Part shown: piece after piece, positions 62,783 through 64,000 of the stretch
Layout: each line of letters starts with the position of its first letter
How positions within the stretch are numbered: position 1 is the stretch's first letter
Assembly: GCF_000956595.1 (NCBI RefSeq)
Contig: NZ_JYOO01000003.1
Location: 1-64,000 of the forward strand
Direction: 5' to 3'
DNA: 64,000 nucleotides
Source: Priestia aryabhattai B8W22
Lineage (GTDB): Bacteria > Bacillota > Bacilli > Bacillales > Bacillaceae_H
The notes under the pieces: model-generated
Databases searched by the model: none
Told to the model about the DNA's origin: nothing
The model's input: the letters and a program-made list of their open reading frames with translations, nothing else
Position numbers and translations under genes: made by a program

Positions 62783-62798
62783 ATATGCAATCGCATAT
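62783..62798. repeat. palindrome between divergent genes
   Basis: ATATGC-AATC-GCATAT lies in the short gap between the glycosyltransferase start and the plus-strand small ORF. It may be a shared operator. Confidence 0.35.
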
Positions 62799-62922
62799 GA
62801 AAGGTGAGACAAGTAATCTTGAATCTTTTATGATGTCCTTAAAATCCCGCCCTTTTTTTAAGTATAGGAAGTTTGTCCCTGTCAATAGAAGACTTTTTGA
62901 ATATATTGAAATGTATGATTAA
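62785..62922 (+). CDS. possible 45-aa protein
   Basis: An open frame from ATG 62785 (or ATG 62797) to TAA at 62922. It reads MQSHMKGETSNLESF, later FFKYRKFVPVNRRLFEYIE, a basic amphipathic sequence that looks like protein. It lacks a clear ribosome binding site, and a hairpin covers its start. It precedes the DUF2642-like pair by 21 bases and may belong to that unit. Confidence 0.35.
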   Translation: MQSHMKGETSNLESFMMSLKSRPFFKYRKFVPVNRRLFEYIEMYD

Positions 62923-62943
62923 AAATGAAAGGAATGATTTACA

Positions 62944-63192
62944 ATGGCACAAGTTTTATCAGCACAAGAAATTGCCCAAGTTCGGGCATTACTTATCACA
63001 GCCATAAATTCAAGTGTAGAAATCGTTACAAATTTTGGTTCTGTCATAGGTGAAGAAGTTGTAGAAAGAGGGTCTGTTATCAAAATTCCTCTTGATTACG
63101 TTGTGTTAAAACAGTCCGAAAATAATTTTGTTTATATTCCGTTAGCTAGTATTAATGCAGTAATTCTTCTAAATGAAGATGGTGATTTATAA
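62944..63192 (+). CDS. DUF2642-like small protein (LSm-like), first of pair
   Basis: 82 residues; AAAGGAATG lies before the ATG. The C-terminal half is a small beta-barrel pattern: VEIVTNFGSVIGEEVVERG, IKIPLDYVVLKQSEN, VYIPLASINAVILL. This matches the DUF2642 type of small Sm-like proteins, several of which are spore-coat or exosporium associated in bacilli. The next gene overlaps its stop (TAATG). Role unknown. Confidence 0.6.
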   Translation: MAQVLSAQEIAQVRALLITAINSSVEIVTNFGSVIGEEVVERGSVIKIPLDYVVLKQSENNFVYIPLASINAVILLNEDGDL

Positions 63193-63404
63193 TGAATTTT
63201 TCGCTACTTTTAGAAACTCAGCTTCTCCAATCTATTGGACTAACTTTAGAAATTGCTACTGATAATGCGCTTTTTGAAGGTGTTTTAACAAACTTTGAAG
63301 ATGGGTTGATTAAATTAGAAGAAACTGTAATAGGTTATGAAAGAGAAAATCGAAGTGTATTTATTGCACTTTCTTCTGTTAATTTTATTAAAGTACAATT
63401 GTAA
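63192..63404 (+). CDS. DUF2642-like small protein, second of pair
   Basis: 70 residues with the same beta pattern as the gene before: LTLEIATDNALFEGVLTNFE, GLIKLEETVIGY, VFIALSSVNFIKVQL. The two look like diverged copies. The ATG overlaps the previous stop, so they are made together and may form a mixed oligomer. A terminator-like hairpin lies 135 bases on. Confidence 0.6.
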   Translation: MNFSLLLETQLLQSIGLTLEIATDNALFEGVLTNFEDGLIKLEETVIGYERENRSVFIALSSVNFIKVQL

Positions 63405-63537
63405 ATTAAACTTATTTCTATTTCTCTCCCGTCACATATATATTCAACCCTCTAAGTTTTTTTGATCCAAGCTAGTTTTAAAGGAAATCAGATAAAAAAC
63501 ACCCCAATTACTATGAGATCACTACGCTATTAGTTCT

Positions 63538-63562
63538 AAGGGCTGGCCAAATGCCCTTTTTT
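63538..63562 (+). terminator. terminator after the DUF2642-like pair
   Basis: AAGGGC and GCCCTT pair around TGGCCAAAT, then a T-tract. It separates the pair from the His/Cys-rich gene. Confidence 0.7.
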
Positions 63563-63661
63563 ATAATTTTAGACGGTAACCTAGTCCACCTTAGTAAGCT
63601 TTAGCATTATATATATCAAGAGGCTTAAAAAACCTCTTAAATAACTCGGAGGTGAAAGTTT

Positions 63662-64000
63662 ATGTCATATTATGACAAAAAGTATATTAAAGGCGAGCAT
63701 AAGAAACATGAGTGTAAAGAGGATTGCAAAAAACATGAGGAGAAAGATGATTGCAAAATGGAACATCACAAGCATTATGAGGAAGAAGAAAAAGGTTTAT
63801 TAACTGAGTTCGATGTAGATCAATTCCCTGCAGTACCAGTTTCTTCAACGGCAATTCCTAATTTAAACGATGCTATTGCAGAAGTAGAAGTTTGTGTTGA
63901 CGATCGCTCAGATCGAGTAGCATTAGATGCTACAATTGAGTGGCAGCCAGATAGTGTTAGCCTCGTAGGTCTTGCACTTGGAATTCTTCTACAGATTTTA
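63662..64000 (+). CDS. His/Cys/Lys/Glu-rich protein, partial (cut by window end)
   Basis: 113 residues are visible, ATG after CGGAGGTGAAAG. Residues 1-45 are a highly charged segment with many His and three Cys (KKHECKEDCKKHEEKDDCKM), suited to metal binding or cross-linking. From about 48 a folded domain begins (LLTEFDVDQFPAVPVSST, VDDRSDRVALDATIEW). Together with the glycan genes and small Sm-like proteins, it looks like a spore-surface protein. No family recognised; the end is missing. Confidence 0.6.
   Translation, partial: MSYYDKKYIKGEHKKHECKEDCKKHEEKDDCKMEHHKHYEEEEKGLLTEFDVDQFPAVPVSSTAIPNLNDAIAEVEVCVDDRSDRVALDATIEWQPDSVSLVGLALGILLQIL

Noticed and set aside
1-64000. CRISPR array, tRNA or rRNA gene, intact insertion sequence
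   Set aside because: No evenly spaced repeats, cloverleaf, rRNA-like stretch or transposase frame was seen.

Overview
The window looks like chromosome from a low-GC, endospore-forming Bacillaceae member, most likely Priestia (Bacillus) megaterium or a close relative. Evidence: strong AGGAGG-type ribosome binding sites, an alpha/beta-type small acid-soluble spore protein, an RsbR-type stressosome protein, YdjO, YhjB/YhjC, YxcD, YdfJ, YkgA and YocH homologues, a sigma-B-like and a sigma-54-like promoter, and intergenic repeats of a type I recall from Bacillus genomes. The species name is an inference. No rRNA, tRNA, CRISPR array or intact insertion sequence was seen.

Layout. 0-5 kb: Fbp-like small protein, YhjC/YhjB transporter pair, RsbR-like stress sensor, PCYCGC lipoprotein, and an MhqO-type dioxygenase behind a palindromic operator. 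5.4-10.9 kb is the most eroded part: an acetyltransferase remnant, a PIN-domain gene whose upstream partner is split at a run of seven A, an orphan PlcR-like HTH-TPR regulator, a broken phage-HNH/coiled-coil remnant, tiny unknown genes, and an esterase broken by a frameshift. 11-18.6 kb: general stress, spore and housekeeping genes (DUF948, YihY/BrkB, SASP, YkgA-like amidinohydrolase, MMPL exporter, YxcD, RraA-like, VOC, YdjO). 18.9-22.3 kb: the proline operon proC-proB-proA. 22.8-30.2 kb: a CheB-CheR-PAS-histidine kinase fusion facing a three-gene unit made of a UPF1-like helicase, a CarH-like cobalamin-binding sensor with no DNA-binding domain, and a PAS-like protein. 30.5-36.9 kb: YocH-like cell-wall protein with a WalR box, GNAT, metallo-hydrolase, second YdjO, ohrR/ohr, DNA polymerase IV and DedA.

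36.9-40.7 kb: a GntR regulator, ABC ATPase, large permease and ECF sigma factor run as one unit from a YtrA-like operator. 41-49 kb: LysR regulator, MFS exporter, PH-domain protein, YhgE/Pip, AlaX-type tRNA editing protein and MenA. Two copies of an intergenic repeat (short and long form) lie here. 49-51.7 kb: a SUV3-like RNA helicase. 51.9-57.4 kb: a catabolic block (NCS1 permease, aldehyde dehydrogenase, agmatinase-family ureohydrolase) under a good sigma-54 promoter, next to its PAS-AAA-HTH activator. Nearly identical terminator sequences flank the whole block. 57.5-59.7 kb: RecQ. 59.9-64 kb: three glycan genes (two glycosyltransferases and a polysaccharide pyruvyl transferase) divergent from small DUF2642-like proteins and a His/Cys-rich protein cut by the window end. 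This last group resembles a spore-surface glycan and protein cluster.

Several small genes end inside their own terminators, so coding and transcription-stop signals overlap repeatedly. Coordinates of start codons were moved from the longest open frame to the start with the best ribosome binding site where the sequence favoured it.
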